Origin: Cocleimonas flava | GTDB lineage: Bacteria; Pseudomonadota; Gammaproteobacteria; Thiotrichales; Thiotrichaceae | Direction of reading: 5' to 3' | DNA length: 64,000 nucleotides | Assembly (NCBI RefSeq): GCF_004339015.1 | Contig: NZ_SMFQ01000004.1 | Coordinates: forward strand, 1 to 64,000 | Shown: positions 18,031 to 27,127 of the stretch, one piece after another | How the letters are laid out: each line of letters opens with the position of its first letter | How positions within the stretch are numbered: position 1 is the stretch's first letter | Notes under the pieces: generated by a model | Told to the model about the DNA's origin: nothing | Databases searched by the model: none | What the model saw: the letters and a program-made list of their open reading frames with translations, nothing else | Made by a program: the position numbers and the translations under genes

Positions 18031-19164
18031 ATGCCACAAACACCACATACATTTGCCTCTAATAGCATCATAGAGAAAATAGCTCATACAGTTGTACACA
18101 CTAAAACTGTCATAGCTACTGCTGTGTGCCTGCTTTATCTAGGCTCTCCTAGTATGGCAATAGCGCAAGGTGTTAACGCTGGCACAGAAATACAAAACAT
18201 CGCCACTGTAACCTATGAAATAGCTGGGGAAGACCAGTCTCCCATAGAGAGTACCCCTGTTGGAAACAGTAATCCCGGTGTAGGCAACGGCTCACCCACG
18301 ATGTTCAGAGTAGACCGTAAAATAGATCTCACTGTTACAGGAAATAACGACGCAAATGTCGTACCTGGTGAAACTCAATCAGAAGTTACGTTTACCTTAA
18401 CCAACGAAGGTAACGATACTCAGGAGTTCACATTAACGCCTGAAGCTGCAGTTGTCAGCGATGATTTTGATCCAGCAAACTGTAGTTATGAAGTGACTGC
18501 AATAAGCGGAACACCCTTACCGGGCGTTGTAATACCAACGACAGGCAACATCCTTTTAGGTCCTGACCAACAGGCAAGCATTGCGGTAACTTGTGATATT
18601 CCGGTGGTTTCTGGAGGCTCTTTATTAAGCTCTGGAGATACCTCATTAATATCACTTACAGCTCAGGCTGTTAAAAATTCTGATGATTCCATGACTACTG
18701 AAACCAGCGGTGTAGATACTGCTGAAAATATAGAAACCGTTTTTGCTGATGACCAGGGAACCGATGATGCAAATCGCGATGCAAGTCATTCAGCCCGTAG
18801 AACGTATCTCGTTTCAGTCTCTGCTACACCACCTACTCTGTCTATCGAAAAAAGTATCGTTAGCTTTTTAGATACCAATGGCGGCACAACGAAAACATCT
18901 GGCACAGAAGTGACGTACAAAATTCTTGTTACTTCAAGCGGTACGGGCTCTATCAATAATGTAGAGATTACAGACCCTACTCCGGCGAATATGACGTATA
19001 AGCCATCAAGCATAATTTTGAATAGTACAAATCAGAGTGACGCTAATGATGTTGCTGACAATACAGATTTTGGTATATCAATTGCGAATACCGCGACCAT
19101 TAAACTCGGAAATATAACTGCGGGTAGCACCCAGGAAATTCAACTTACTTACACCATTAATTAA
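18031..19164 (+). CDS. Exported DUF11 domain protein A
   Basis: 377 residues. The ATG lacks a clear ribosome site, so the start may differ. A long polar N-terminus is followed by TAVCLLYLGSPSMAIAQG, a signal peptide with cleavage near residue 46. The mature part begins with the GTEIQNIATVTYEIAG motif, then beta-sandwich modules, and ends in a DUF11 repeat (EVTYKILVTSSGTGSINNVEITDPTP). It is paralogous to the protein at 19761: ATVTYEIAG/ASISYNVGG, VDRKIDLTV/VDKKIDLSV, NVVPG, FTLTNEGN/FTVTNEGN. DUF11 modules build surface and adhesin stalks. First gene of a five-gene surface locus; function inferred from family and context. Confidence 0.8.
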   Translation: MPQTPHTFASNSIIEKIAHTVVHTKTVIATAVCLLYLGSPSMAIAQGVNAGTEIQNIATVTYEIAGEDQSPIESTPVGNSNPGVGNGSPTMFRVDRKIDLTVTGNNDANVVPGETQSEVTFTLTNEGNDTQEFTLTPEAAVVSDDFDPANCSYEVTAISGTPLPGVVIPTTGNILLGPDQQASIAVTCDIPVVSGGSLLSSGDTSLISLTAQAVKNSDDSMTTETSGVDTAENIETVFADDQGTDDANRDASHSARRTYLVSVSATPPTLSIEKSIVSFLDTNGGTTKTSGTEVTYKILVTSSGTGSINNVEITDPTPANMTYKPSSIILNSTNQSDANDVADNTDFGISIANTATIKLGNITAGSTQEIQLTYTIN

Positions 19165-19175
19165 AGGAATACACA

Positions 19176-19679
19176 ATGAATAGGTATATAAAAATAAAAA
19201 AATTAGCAGTAGGCGTTATTGCTTCTCTTTTATTATTGTCGACTCAATCTTTTGCCGCACAGCAAGGACATCTCAAAGTTACGTCTAAAGCGCAAAAAAT
19301 GATTGTTGTGAATAATAATGGGCAAAAAGCCTATAAATTTGTTCCTGCCACTAAAATTCTTCCTGGAGAATTAGTGCAATACAATACGTATTTTCAAAAT
19401 ATTGGCAATCAACCAGCTAATAACATCAATATCGTAAACCCGATTCCGAAACACACGGTTTACCTTCCAAATTCTGCCCAGGGCAAAAATACAAACATCG
19501 TATTTTCTGTTGATGGTGGAAAACACTATGGGAAAGCAGGCACGCTAAAAGTTCGAGATAAAACGGGAAAGATTGTTCCAGCAAGACCTTCGGACTACAC
19601 CCACATCCAATGGCGATACAATGGAAATTTAGCGCCTAATGTTCAACAGGCAGTAGCATTCAGAGTTCGCCTGCTATAA
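19176..19679 (+). CDS. Exported single-module DUF11-like protein B
   Basis: 167 residues. It follows gene A by 11 bp with AAAGGA in front of the ATG, so they are probably co-transcribed. A signal peptide ending LLLLSTQSFAA is clear. The mature protein is one DUF11-like module: LVQYNTYFQNIGNQPANNINIVNPIPKHTVYLPNSA, and ends in HIQWRYNGNLAPNVQQAVAFRVRLL. That last pattern (conserved beta strands closing FRVRL) is also seen at the end of protein E (LFRVRVK). A single-domain DUF11 protein beside multi-domain ones suggests a subunit or cap; this is inference. Confidence 0.78.
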   Translation: MNRYIKIKKLAVGVIASLLLLSTQSFAAQQGHLKVTSKAQKMIVVNNNGQKAYKFVPATKILPGELVQYNTYFQNIGNQPANNINIVNPIPKHTVYLPNSAQGKNTNIVFSVDGGKHYGKAGTLKVRDKTGKIVPARPSDYTHIQWRYNGNLAPNVQQAVAFRVRLL

Positions 19680-19760
19680 ACCCTGATCTTACATAGACAA
19701 ACATTAAAAAAAATATGTGATCTTTTAAATACAAACCACAAACCTTAATAGAGAAATACA

Positions 19761-20816
19761 ATGAAAATGAAAATAATCTCAAGTTTAATTAGTGTGGCAG
19801 TTTTATCCGCTGTTACACACCCCATTTATGCAGCAGGTACTGCGGCAGACACAGACATCAATAATACAGCTTCTATTAGTTATAATGTTGGCGGAACCGC
19901 TCAAACACCGATTGAAAGCTCAGAAACTGGTAATAGCATTGCGGGTGTTGGTGCGGGAACAGCGACAACGTTCAAAGTGGATAAAAAAATCGACTTGTCT
20001 GTAACACCTGGCTCTAATGTCAATGTGGTTCCAGGCACATCTGCACAATCTATTACTTTCACCGTAACTAATGAAGGAAACAGTACAGAAAATTTCAACT
20101 TAACTCCTTCACAAGTAACAGGTGATATCTTTGATACTTCAGCTTGTTCCGTTGCTGCTCCTGCATCACTCCCAGTTTCAATTGCTGCGGACGGTACAGC
20201 AAGTGTGACGGTAAACTGTGATATTCCCGCAAGTGGTGGTGTAGTCGTTAATGGTGCAACCTCGGATATTGACTTACTTGCAGTAGTTGATGGTGTCACA
20301 GAAACAACAGGTACAGATACAGCTAATGCAGTAGATACAGTATTTGCTGATGACATTGGTACAGCAACTGACGAGGCTATAGCTGGAACAGGAGCAGCAG
20401 GAAACAGAAACGCTGCGCACTCTGCGATTAATACTTACGTCGTTAACACTGCAGATATTACTGTTAAGAAAACATCTGCAGTAACCGCAGACCCTATTAA
20501 TGGATCAACAAATCCAAAGCGTATTCCTGGTGCTACAATTGAATACACAATCGAAGTAACAAACGCTGATGGAGCTGCAGATGCCGCAGGACTTATCATT
20601 TCTGATATTTTACCTGTTGGTACTGGTGCTGTAGGTGGTGCAACCGCTTCTACCAATGGGCTTGAATTCGTAAGTTGCTCTTCAACGGGTGATGCAACTG
20701 CAGCAGTAACGTGTAGCGAATCAGGCGGAACAGTTACTACAAGTGCCTTCACTTTACCGGGTGGATCGGGCTCAGCGTCTGTTCAAACACTTACCATTAT
20801 TGCAACTGTAAAATAA
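19761..20816 (+). CDS. Exported DUF11 domain protein C
   Basis: 351 residues, 81 bp after gene B. Signal peptide MKMKIISSLISVAVLSAVTHPIYAAG. The N-terminal half matches protein A (see VDKKIDLSV, NVVPG, FTVTNEGN, and the common VDTVFADD). The C-terminal half is a DUF11 module beginning VKKTSAVTADPINGSTNPKRIPGATIEYTIEVTN. That DPINGxxNPKxIPGA start recurs in protein E (27128). Composition is acidic and Ala/Thr/Gly-rich, typical of secreted beta-sandwich proteins. An inverted repeat with a 13-bp stem sits between this gene and the next. Confidence 0.8.
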   Translation: MKMKIISSLISVAVLSAVTHPIYAAGTAADTDINNTASISYNVGGTAQTPIESSETGNSIAGVGAGTATTFKVDKKIDLSVTPGSNVNVVPGTSAQSITFTVTNEGNSTENFNLTPSQVTGDIFDTSACSVAAPASLPVSIAADGTASVTVNCDIPASGGVVVNGATSDIDLLAVVDGVTETTGTDTANAVDTVFADDIGTATDEAIAGTGAAGNRNAAHSAINTYVVNTADITVKKTSAVTADPINGSTNPKRIPGATIEYTIEVTNADGAADAAGLIISDILPVGTGAVGGATASTNGLEFVSCSSTGDATAAVTCSESGGTVTTSAFTLPGGSGSASVQTLTIIATVK

Positions 20817-20835
20817 GCCAGCCTATTTTATAGAA

Positions 20836-20867
20836 ACCACACTAATCTCATCACAGATTAGTGTGGT
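20836..20867 (+). other. Strong hairpin between gene C and the giant gene D
   Basis: ACCACACTAATCT (20836-20848) and AGATTAGTGTGGT (20855-20867) pair perfectly over 13 bp with a 6-nt loop. No T tract follows, so it is not a standard intrinsic terminator. It may stabilise the 3' end of the upstream mRNA or reduce expression of the giant gene. Confidence 0.8.
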
Positions 20868-20893
20868 CATTCTAATAAAAATAAGTAAAAAAT

Positions 20894-23800
20894 ATGCGGC
20901 ACATCAGCAATATAGCGTCTAGCTTCAAGCGCAAGCTTCAGAGAAACAGAATTACTTCTAAGTCTTCCTTGGGTAGCTCTGTGGGCACTATATTCTCAAT
21001 CTTCCTGTTATTGATATTGATAACATTTCATTCATCCGCGACTGCTGAAACGTTAATCACTAATACAGCCACGGCTAATTATTCTATAAACGGTATCGAT
21101 AAAAACAAATCGAGTAGCGTGCAATTTACAACCGATAATATTGTTGTTGCCACCGGAATTACACTCCAGAAAAAATCCAATATCAGTCGAGCCATTGTTG
21201 GTCAAATCATAGATTACAGTTTGATTGTTACTAATAATGCTGATGCAATTCAGGCCAATCTATCCATTGAGGATTTATTACCAACAGGTTTAGAATACCA
21301 GCAAGCTAGCGCTAAACTTAACAACTCAAGCATAAATACTAGTGACATATCACTAAACGATAATGATATTACCTTTAGTTTGGGGGATATGCCTGCAAAC
21401 GCAATCTGGACTATCACCTATAAAGCCAAGGTCACAACGACTGCTCCTTTGGGTTCAGCGATCAATCAGGCAATTGCAAGCTCAGACACCACTGAATCTT
21501 CGCCTGCACAGGCCACAGTTACTATTTATGAGCAAGTTATCGTAGTACCTGTAATACCCACCGTGCCTTTAGAGATAGAGAAGAAAGCGAACATTAACAC
21601 CGCTAAGGTCGGTGATAGTATTGTCTACGCAATAAACATAAAAAATCCAAATTCCAAAAACATACCCAGTGTCACACTCACAGATATCTTGCCTGTCGGT
21701 TTGGCGTATAAAGTCGGGTCTGCAACATTAAACAATAACGCTATAACAGCAGATACTTCAGAAGGTTTACGTTTTAATTTAGGGAGCATGTCATCTAATA
21801 GTGAATGGACAGTTACCTATGAAACCACTGTTACTGATGAAGTCACTTCTAGAGATTTGGAAAACTCAGTGACAGCGACTTCATCTGATACAGATGCTAA
21901 CTCTAATACCAGTAAAGCATTAGTGACTGTTGTTAATGATTCTATACAAATCACGAAAACAAGCAGCGAAGAAAATGTATACGTTGGAGATATTGTCACT
22001 TACGACGTTGTTGTGAGAAACCCAGCACTGCACGATTTAAGCAATTTGATTGTAAAAGATACCCTCCCTAATGGTTTCATTTATCAATCAAATAGTTTTA
22101 CATTAGATGGTCAAGCACTCTCAGATTCTGAGATTTCTTATAGTGGTAATAATTTATCCATCAATGTTGATTCACTTGCTATAGGTAGCACTTTGACACT
22201 GAGTTATAAAGTGTTAATCAGTGATGCTTCTGCGAGTGGTGATGTAGTCAATCAGGTTCTGGCAAACAGTACTTTTGGGACTTCAGATATAGCGACAGCA
22301 AGTGTCAAAGTACGTACCCCATCAACCATAAATTTCTTAAAAATTAATGAAGCGGGTAATATCGAAAATATCCCCTCGAGTGCGTATAACGCTGATCAAA
22401 ATGGTGGTAAAAACTGGCAAGAGATTAGTCAGATTACGTTGCCTAATGGAACAGTTATCAGTCTACCAAATCCACAGCCTATAATTGATGCGGAAGATTA
22501 TTCTGTTTCAGAACCGGTTATCATTGAAGTAATCGATAAAGACCAAAACGTTGATCCGGATAAGCTCGAAACCATTATAGTCACAGTAACTGTTCCCGGT
22601 ACCAACGATACTGAAATTCTATTACTCACGGAAACAAGTACCGATTCTGGAATTTTCAGAGGGGCTGTTTTAACTACGGCAGCATCTACTCAAAAACAAA
22701 ATGGCGTTTTAACAATTGCAGATGGCATTAAGATCAGCGTTTCTTATCTGGATCAGGATGATAAAACAGACACAAGTGCAACTGCGGCTTTAGTGGTTCC
22801 TGATACAAAGCTTTCACTGTCTAAGACAGTAGATAAAAGCTCTGCGTCAATTGGTGAATTAGTCAAATATTCTCTGGATTTCCAAAATACCACTGGATTC
22901 AATTTATCTAATATCCAAGTAAATGACTTTCTGCCACTTGGATTTCGCTATGTTTCAAACACGGCATACCTGAATGGAGAAAAATTAACAGAGGGAGTGA
23001 GCGCAAACGGTCGTAAATTATTATTTAGCGTTAATAATTTAACAGCTGGTAGCACTGCAACGATTGAATACATAACAAAAATCACCGCAGGCGTACAAAC
23101 CGGTAAAGCAACCAATACCGCAGTCCTTTCCAGTGGAGGCTTAACATCAAATACTGCATACGCAAGTATTGAAATTGATGACGACTTGATGCGTACTAAA
23201 AACATTTTGACCGGACGAGTCTATATCGGTTGTGATACGCATTCATCGAAAAACAAATCTGTACCAAAAGTTTTGAAAGATGCCAGAATTTATTTAGAAA
23301 CAGGACGCAGTGTCCTTACCGATAAAGACGGCTTTTGGCACATGGAAGGGGTTCTTCCTGGTAGTCATGTATTGCAACTAGACACAGATTCATTACCAAA
23401 GGGTTACACTCCTTTACTGTGTGAAGACAATACGCGTCATGCGGGAGATGCGAAATCACAATTTGTTGATTTAACTGCTGGGTCTTTATGGCAGGTTAAT
23501 TTTCATGTTAAAGAAGGTCTTGATGCAAAAGAATCTACTGAACCTGACAGCCCTGTATCGCCTAAAGCTAAAAAGAAAGGCGCAAATCCGATAACGCTTT
23601 TTGGTGCTAATTACTTAAAATCAGCAGAACCTGGTTTTGAAATCCTTTGGCCTAGAAACAACCATGTACCAGATGTTGCATCTATTAAAGTTTTCATCAA
23701 AAGCTCACCTCAGGAAAAAATTGAAGTGTTCCTAAATGGAAAGAAAATTAGTGCACTCAACTATGATGGCAGTGACAGCAATAAAGCGCGCACCGTCAAA

Positions 23801-26800
23801 ATTAGTCGCTGGTTAGGTATCGATATTGATACACGCATAAAAAATAATGCATTACTTGTTATTGCCAAGGACAAGTCAGGAAAAGTCGTTGCCAAAGAAA
23901 CAAGAAATATTCACTTTTCTGGCATACCTGCTTCTGCCGAATACTTACCCGAAGAGTCTGTATTAGTAGCTGATGGTAAAACCACACCTGTCATCGCTTT
24001 ACGCATAAAAGATGAAGATGGCTACCCTATGCGCGCGAACACGCATGGCTATTTAACACTAGACAACAGTAACTACCAAATTAAGACGTTAAACGAAGCT
24101 GACCAAGATAGACTCAATATCAATGAATCATTATCGGGTAGTTATAAATACATTGTTGAAGAAGATGGGATTGCAAGAGTAGAGCTCAACCCGACGACTC
24201 AATCAGGTGAAGTGAGATTTACTGTCAACTTTACAGAATCTCAATCTAAAACCATCAGTGCCTGGTTGAAACCACAGTTACGTGACTGGATTTTAGTCGG
24301 TATCGCTGAAGGCACACTGGCACACAAAACAATCACCGGAAATATGCAAACACTCGAAAGTCTGGGTAAATCAGATGAGTTTTATAAGCGTGGACGCTTT
24401 GCTTTCTTTGCCAAAGGTCAGATTAAAGGAAAATACTTATTAACCGCAGCGTACGATACGCATAAAGCAGAGAATGAAGTTGGCAGTCAATTAGCGGGCA
24501 ATATCGACCCTGATGAATGGTATTCAATTTATGCTGACAATAGCAGCAGTCAATACGATGCACCAAGCTCGCGTAAACTATATCTTAAGATAGAAAAAGA
24601 TAATTTCTATGCGCTTTTTGGTGACTATCAAACAGCCATGACAGTGACCGAATTAGCCAGCTATGAACGCGTATTAAATGGTATCAAAACAGAATACCGT
24701 GGGCAGCGCTTCAATGTTAAAGGCTTTATCAGTGAAACCAGCAACAACCATCAACAAGATGAAATTCAAGGTGATGGAACTTCTGGTCTTTACCGCTTAA
24801 GTGAAAACATCATCCCAAACAGTGAGTCGATTAAAATCGAAACGCGAGATCGTTTTCACTCAGACCGTATCGAAGAGACAAAACAACTGACTCGTTATCA
24901 AGACTATAGTATTGACTACGATGCTGGCACCCTATTCTTTAAATCTCCTATTGCAAGCAGAGACAGTAATTTCAATCCTAACATTATCGTCATTGATTAT
25001 GATTCCGAAGAAGACACAAACAAAACCATAGTGGCTGGTGGACGCGCATCCATGAAGTCTTTCAACGATAAGCTTGAAACAGGCGCAAGTATTATTTATG
25101 AAGAAAATACCAATGGAAAAGCTGATCAGTTAGTTGCGGCTGATGCTACCTACAACATCACTAAAGATACTAAATTACATATCGAAGTAGCTGAATCGAA
25201 AACGACTGAAAGTGATTTCGAAAAAAGACAAGCAATGATTATCGAACTGGAAAAAGAAGTGGAGCAAATGGAAGCCCGTCTTTATGCAAAAAAGCATGAT
25301 GAAGATTTTGGCATAAGCTCACAAACCAGTGAAAGTGGCACTGAAAAAGTAGGTGCAGAAGTCACTTATCGTTTGAATGACAAGACAAGATTAACCTCTC
25401 AGCTATTGTATGAAAACAATATTGAGAACGATAACAAACGCAAATTAGCGCAGGTAGGTATTGAGCATCGATATAAAAATATCGAATTAAATGCCGGTTT
25501 ACGCCATACGCAAGAAAATCTTGGCAGTAATGATACCAGTGATGATATCACGACTACTTCTGACGTCAGTACCCATGAAAAAATCACCACGAATACCGTT
25601 ATCTTAGGCGGCAGATACACAACCAAAAATGATAAAATTACGCTTCGTACTGACTTGGAAAAGAACTTCTCTTCTGATGATGGTAGCGAATTAAGCCCTG
25701 ACCGTTTTGTTGTTGGTGTGGATGTGAAACTCCAACAAGGATTCACCGTCTTTGCTGAAAATGAAACCACAGACAATGGCATTGTTACAACGCATAACAA
25801 CCGCGTAGGGGTGTATAAAGACCTGTGGAAAGATGCCAAAGGTAAGACAACTTATACACAAGAACGTACGGCAGAAGGCCAACGTAATTACGCTACCTTA
25901 GGGCTTAGTCAAAAACTTAAAGTGACGGATAAAATCAGCGCTGATTTTAGTATTGATCGTGCAGTTACAGTAGGTGATCAAAAATTCTTCAATACCGATG
26001 AAACGACCATTCAAGGAACAGACAGTGATGACTATACAGCGTTCTCTGTAGGTTTAGGTGCTAACGAAGAAGTCTGGAGTTGGACAACTCGTGCTGAATA
26101 CCGCAATGGTAAGGTTTACGACAAGGTAAATTTCCTGGCCAGTGTTATTCGTCACCTTGATGATGGCAAACACCTCAGCGCTAAATTCTCCTACTACGAT
26201 CAAGACAGTACCGAAGGAGATGCGGAGCAAAATATCAAACTCAGCTTAGGGTCTGCATGGCATCCGAAAGATGAGAGTTTTGTATTCTTCAGTCGCTTAG
26301 ATTTAATTAGTGAAAAGGAAAATTCTATTGATGAAAGCAGTGAGTTTTCATCATCGGATACCGATACACGAAAGATCGTGCACAATATGCATTTCAATAA
26401 AATTCTTAATAAGGATGCGAAAAGAAAACTGCAATTCAGCATTCATCATGGCATTAAACATGTAAAAGATGAAAACAGCGGAGTTAAATACAGCACAACG
26501 GTTGATACAACTACAGTTGAATTACGTAAAGACATCAACAAACGCTGGGATATCGGAGCCCATGCAGGTTACTTGCATGACTGGAAAAGCAATACCATGG
26601 AAACAGTAGCCGGTGTATCAGTCGGTGTCACTCCTGCAAAAAATACCTGGATTGAAGCAGGTTACAATTTCGAAGGTTTTGATGATGAAGATTTTGACGA
26701 AAGTAACTTCAAACGAAAAGGCCCCTATGTCGACTTTAGATACAAATTTAATCAAGATTCACTCAATCTCAATAAACCACGTTCTCACAGAAAAGATGAT

Positions 26801-26851
26801 AAACAAGCAGATCAAAAAGCAAACAAAGAAATCATGCTAGAAGCTGAGTAA
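20894..26851 (+). CDS. Giant DUF11-repeat protein with C-terminal outer-membrane beta-barrel
   Basis: 1985 residues; no good ribosome site precedes the ATG. A long basic N-terminus and helix (GTIFSIFLLLILITFHSSATA) act as an extended signal peptide. DUF11 modules follow at about 90-205, 225-345, 350-465 and 640-760, with an interposed beta domain near 500-630. A carboxypeptidase-regulatory/SdrB-like module (about 770-870: ILTGRVYIGC, TDKDGFWHMEGVLPGSH) and Big-like domains (about 900-1090) precede a region of about 850 residues of alternating amphipathic strands, the pattern of a large outer-membrane barrel, with a short coiled-coil insert near 1455. The last strand YVDFRYKF is followed by a charged tail. 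Likely the membrane anchor of the locus; surface display is inferred. Confidence 0.82.
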   Translation: MRHISNIASSFKRKLQRNRITSKSSLGSSVGTIFSIFLLLILITFHSSATAETLITNTATANYSINGIDKNKSSSVQFTTDNIVVATGITLQKKSNISRAIVGQIIDYSLIVTNNADAIQANLSIEDLLPTGLEYQQASAKLNNSSINTSDISLNDNDITFSLGDMPANAIWTITYKAKVTTTAPLGSAINQAIASSDTTESSPAQATVTIYEQVIVVPVIPTVPLEIEKKANINTAKVGDSIVYAINIKNPNSKNIPSVTLTDILPVGLAYKVGSATLNNNAITADTSEGLRFNLGSMSSNSEWTVTYETTVTDEVTSRDLENSVTATSSDTDANSNTSKALVTVVNDSIQITKTSSEENVYVGDIVTYDVVVRNPALHDLSNLIVKDTLPNGFIYQSNSFTLDGQALSDSEISYSGNNLSINVDSLAIGSTLTLSYKVLISDASASGDVVNQVLANSTFGTSDIATASVKVRTPSTINFLKINEAGNIENIPSSAYNADQNGGKNWQEISQITLPNGTVISLPNPQPIIDAEDYSVSEPVIIEVIDKDQNVDPDKLETIIVTVTVPGTNDTEILLLTETSTDSGIFRGAVLTTAASTQKQNGVLTIADGIKISVSYLDQDDKTDTSATAALVVPDTKLSLSKTVDKSSASIGELVKYSLDFQNTTGFNLSNIQVNDFLPLGFRYVSNTAYLNGEKLTEGVSANGRKLLFSVNNLTAGSTATIEYITKITAGVQTGKATNTAVLSSGGLTSNTAYASIEIDDDLMRTKNILTGRVYIGCDTHSSKNKSVPKVLKDARIYLETGRSVLTDKDGFWHMEGVLPGSHVLQLDTDSLPKGYTPLLCEDNTRHAGDAKSQFVDLTAGSLWQVNFHVKEGLDAKESTEPDSPVSPKAKKKGANPITLFGANYLKSAEPGFEILWPRNNHVPDVASIKVFIKSSPQEKIEVFLNGKKISALNYDGSDSNKARTVKISRWLGIDIDTRIKNNALLVIAKDKSGKVVAKETRNIHFSGIPASAEYLPEESVLVADGKTTPVIALRIKDEDGYPMRANTHGYLTLDNSNYQIKTLNEADQDRLNINESLSGSYKYIVEEDGIARVELNPTTQSGEVRFTVNFTESQSKTISAWLKPQLRDWILVGIAEGTLAHKTITGNMQTLESLGKSDEFYKRGRFAFFAKGQIKGKYLLTAAYDTHKAENEVGSQLAGNIDPDEWYSIYADNSSSQYDAPSSRKLYLKIEKDNFYALFGDYQTAMTVTELASYERVLNGIKTEYRGQRFNVKGFISETSNNHQQDEIQGDGTSGLYRLSENIIPNSESIKIETRDRFHSDRIEETKQLTRYQDYSIDYDAGTLFFKSPIASRDSNFNPNIIVIDYDSEEDTNKTIVAGGRASMKSFNDKLETGASIIYEENTNGKADQLVAADATYNITKDTKLHIEVAESKTTESDFEKRQAMIIELEKEVEQMEARLYAKKHDEDFGISSQTSESGTEKVGAEVTYRLNDKTRLTSQLLYENNIENDNKRKLAQVGIEHRYKNIELNAGLRHTQENLGSNDTSDDITTTSDVSTHEKITTNTVILGGRYTTKNDKITLRTDLEKNFSSDDGSELSPDRFVVGVDVKLQQGFTVFAENETTDNGIVTTHNNRVGVYKDLWKDAKGKTTYTQERTAEGQRNYATLGLSQKLKVTDKISADFSIDRAVTVGDQKFFNTDETTIQGTDSDDYTAFSVGLGANEEVWSWTTRAEYRNGKVYDKVNFLASVIRHLDDGKHLSAKFSYYDQDSTEGDAEQNIKLSLGSAWHPKDESFVFFSRLDLISEKENSIDESSEFSSSDTDTRKIVHNMHFNKILNKDAKRKLQFSIHHGIKHVKDENSGVKYSTTVDTTTVELRKDINKRWDIGAHAGYLHDWKSNTMETVAGVSVGVTPAKNTWIEAGYNFEGFDDEDFDESNFKRKGPYVDFRYKFNQDSLNLNKPRSHRKDDKQADQKANKEIMLEAE

Positions 26852-26883
26852 TCCATACCCTGATTCATTGGAAAAAACATCTA

Positions 26884-26912
26884 GGCACCCCCCACCTTTA
26901 AGCCCTTTTTTT
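26884..26912 (+). repeat. Dispersed C-rich element, copy 7
   Basis: GGCA, six C, ACCTTTAA, GCCC and seven T, 33 nt past the stop of the giant gene. Here the flanks are GGC and GCC, the swapped form of the GCC and GGC seen in other copies, which keeps pairing possible. Confidence 0.8.
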
Positions 26913-27127
26913 ATTTACGACGTAGAGTTAATAATAACGGGTAAAACAATGATAAAACTGTCAATAAGTCTGTACCAAGTATCCAGAAAAACCAACAAAG
27001 CGTGTGCAATTAATATAAAATAATTGCATACAAGAGAAATAATCAACATTACCACGAAAGTATTATCGCCAACATAATAACAACTCTATGGCTACATAGT
27101 ATTTACATTTAAAGATTCATACCGCTG

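Noticed and set aside
20836-20867. Intrinsic terminator before the giant gene
   Set aside because: The stem is strong but neither side has the required T tract.
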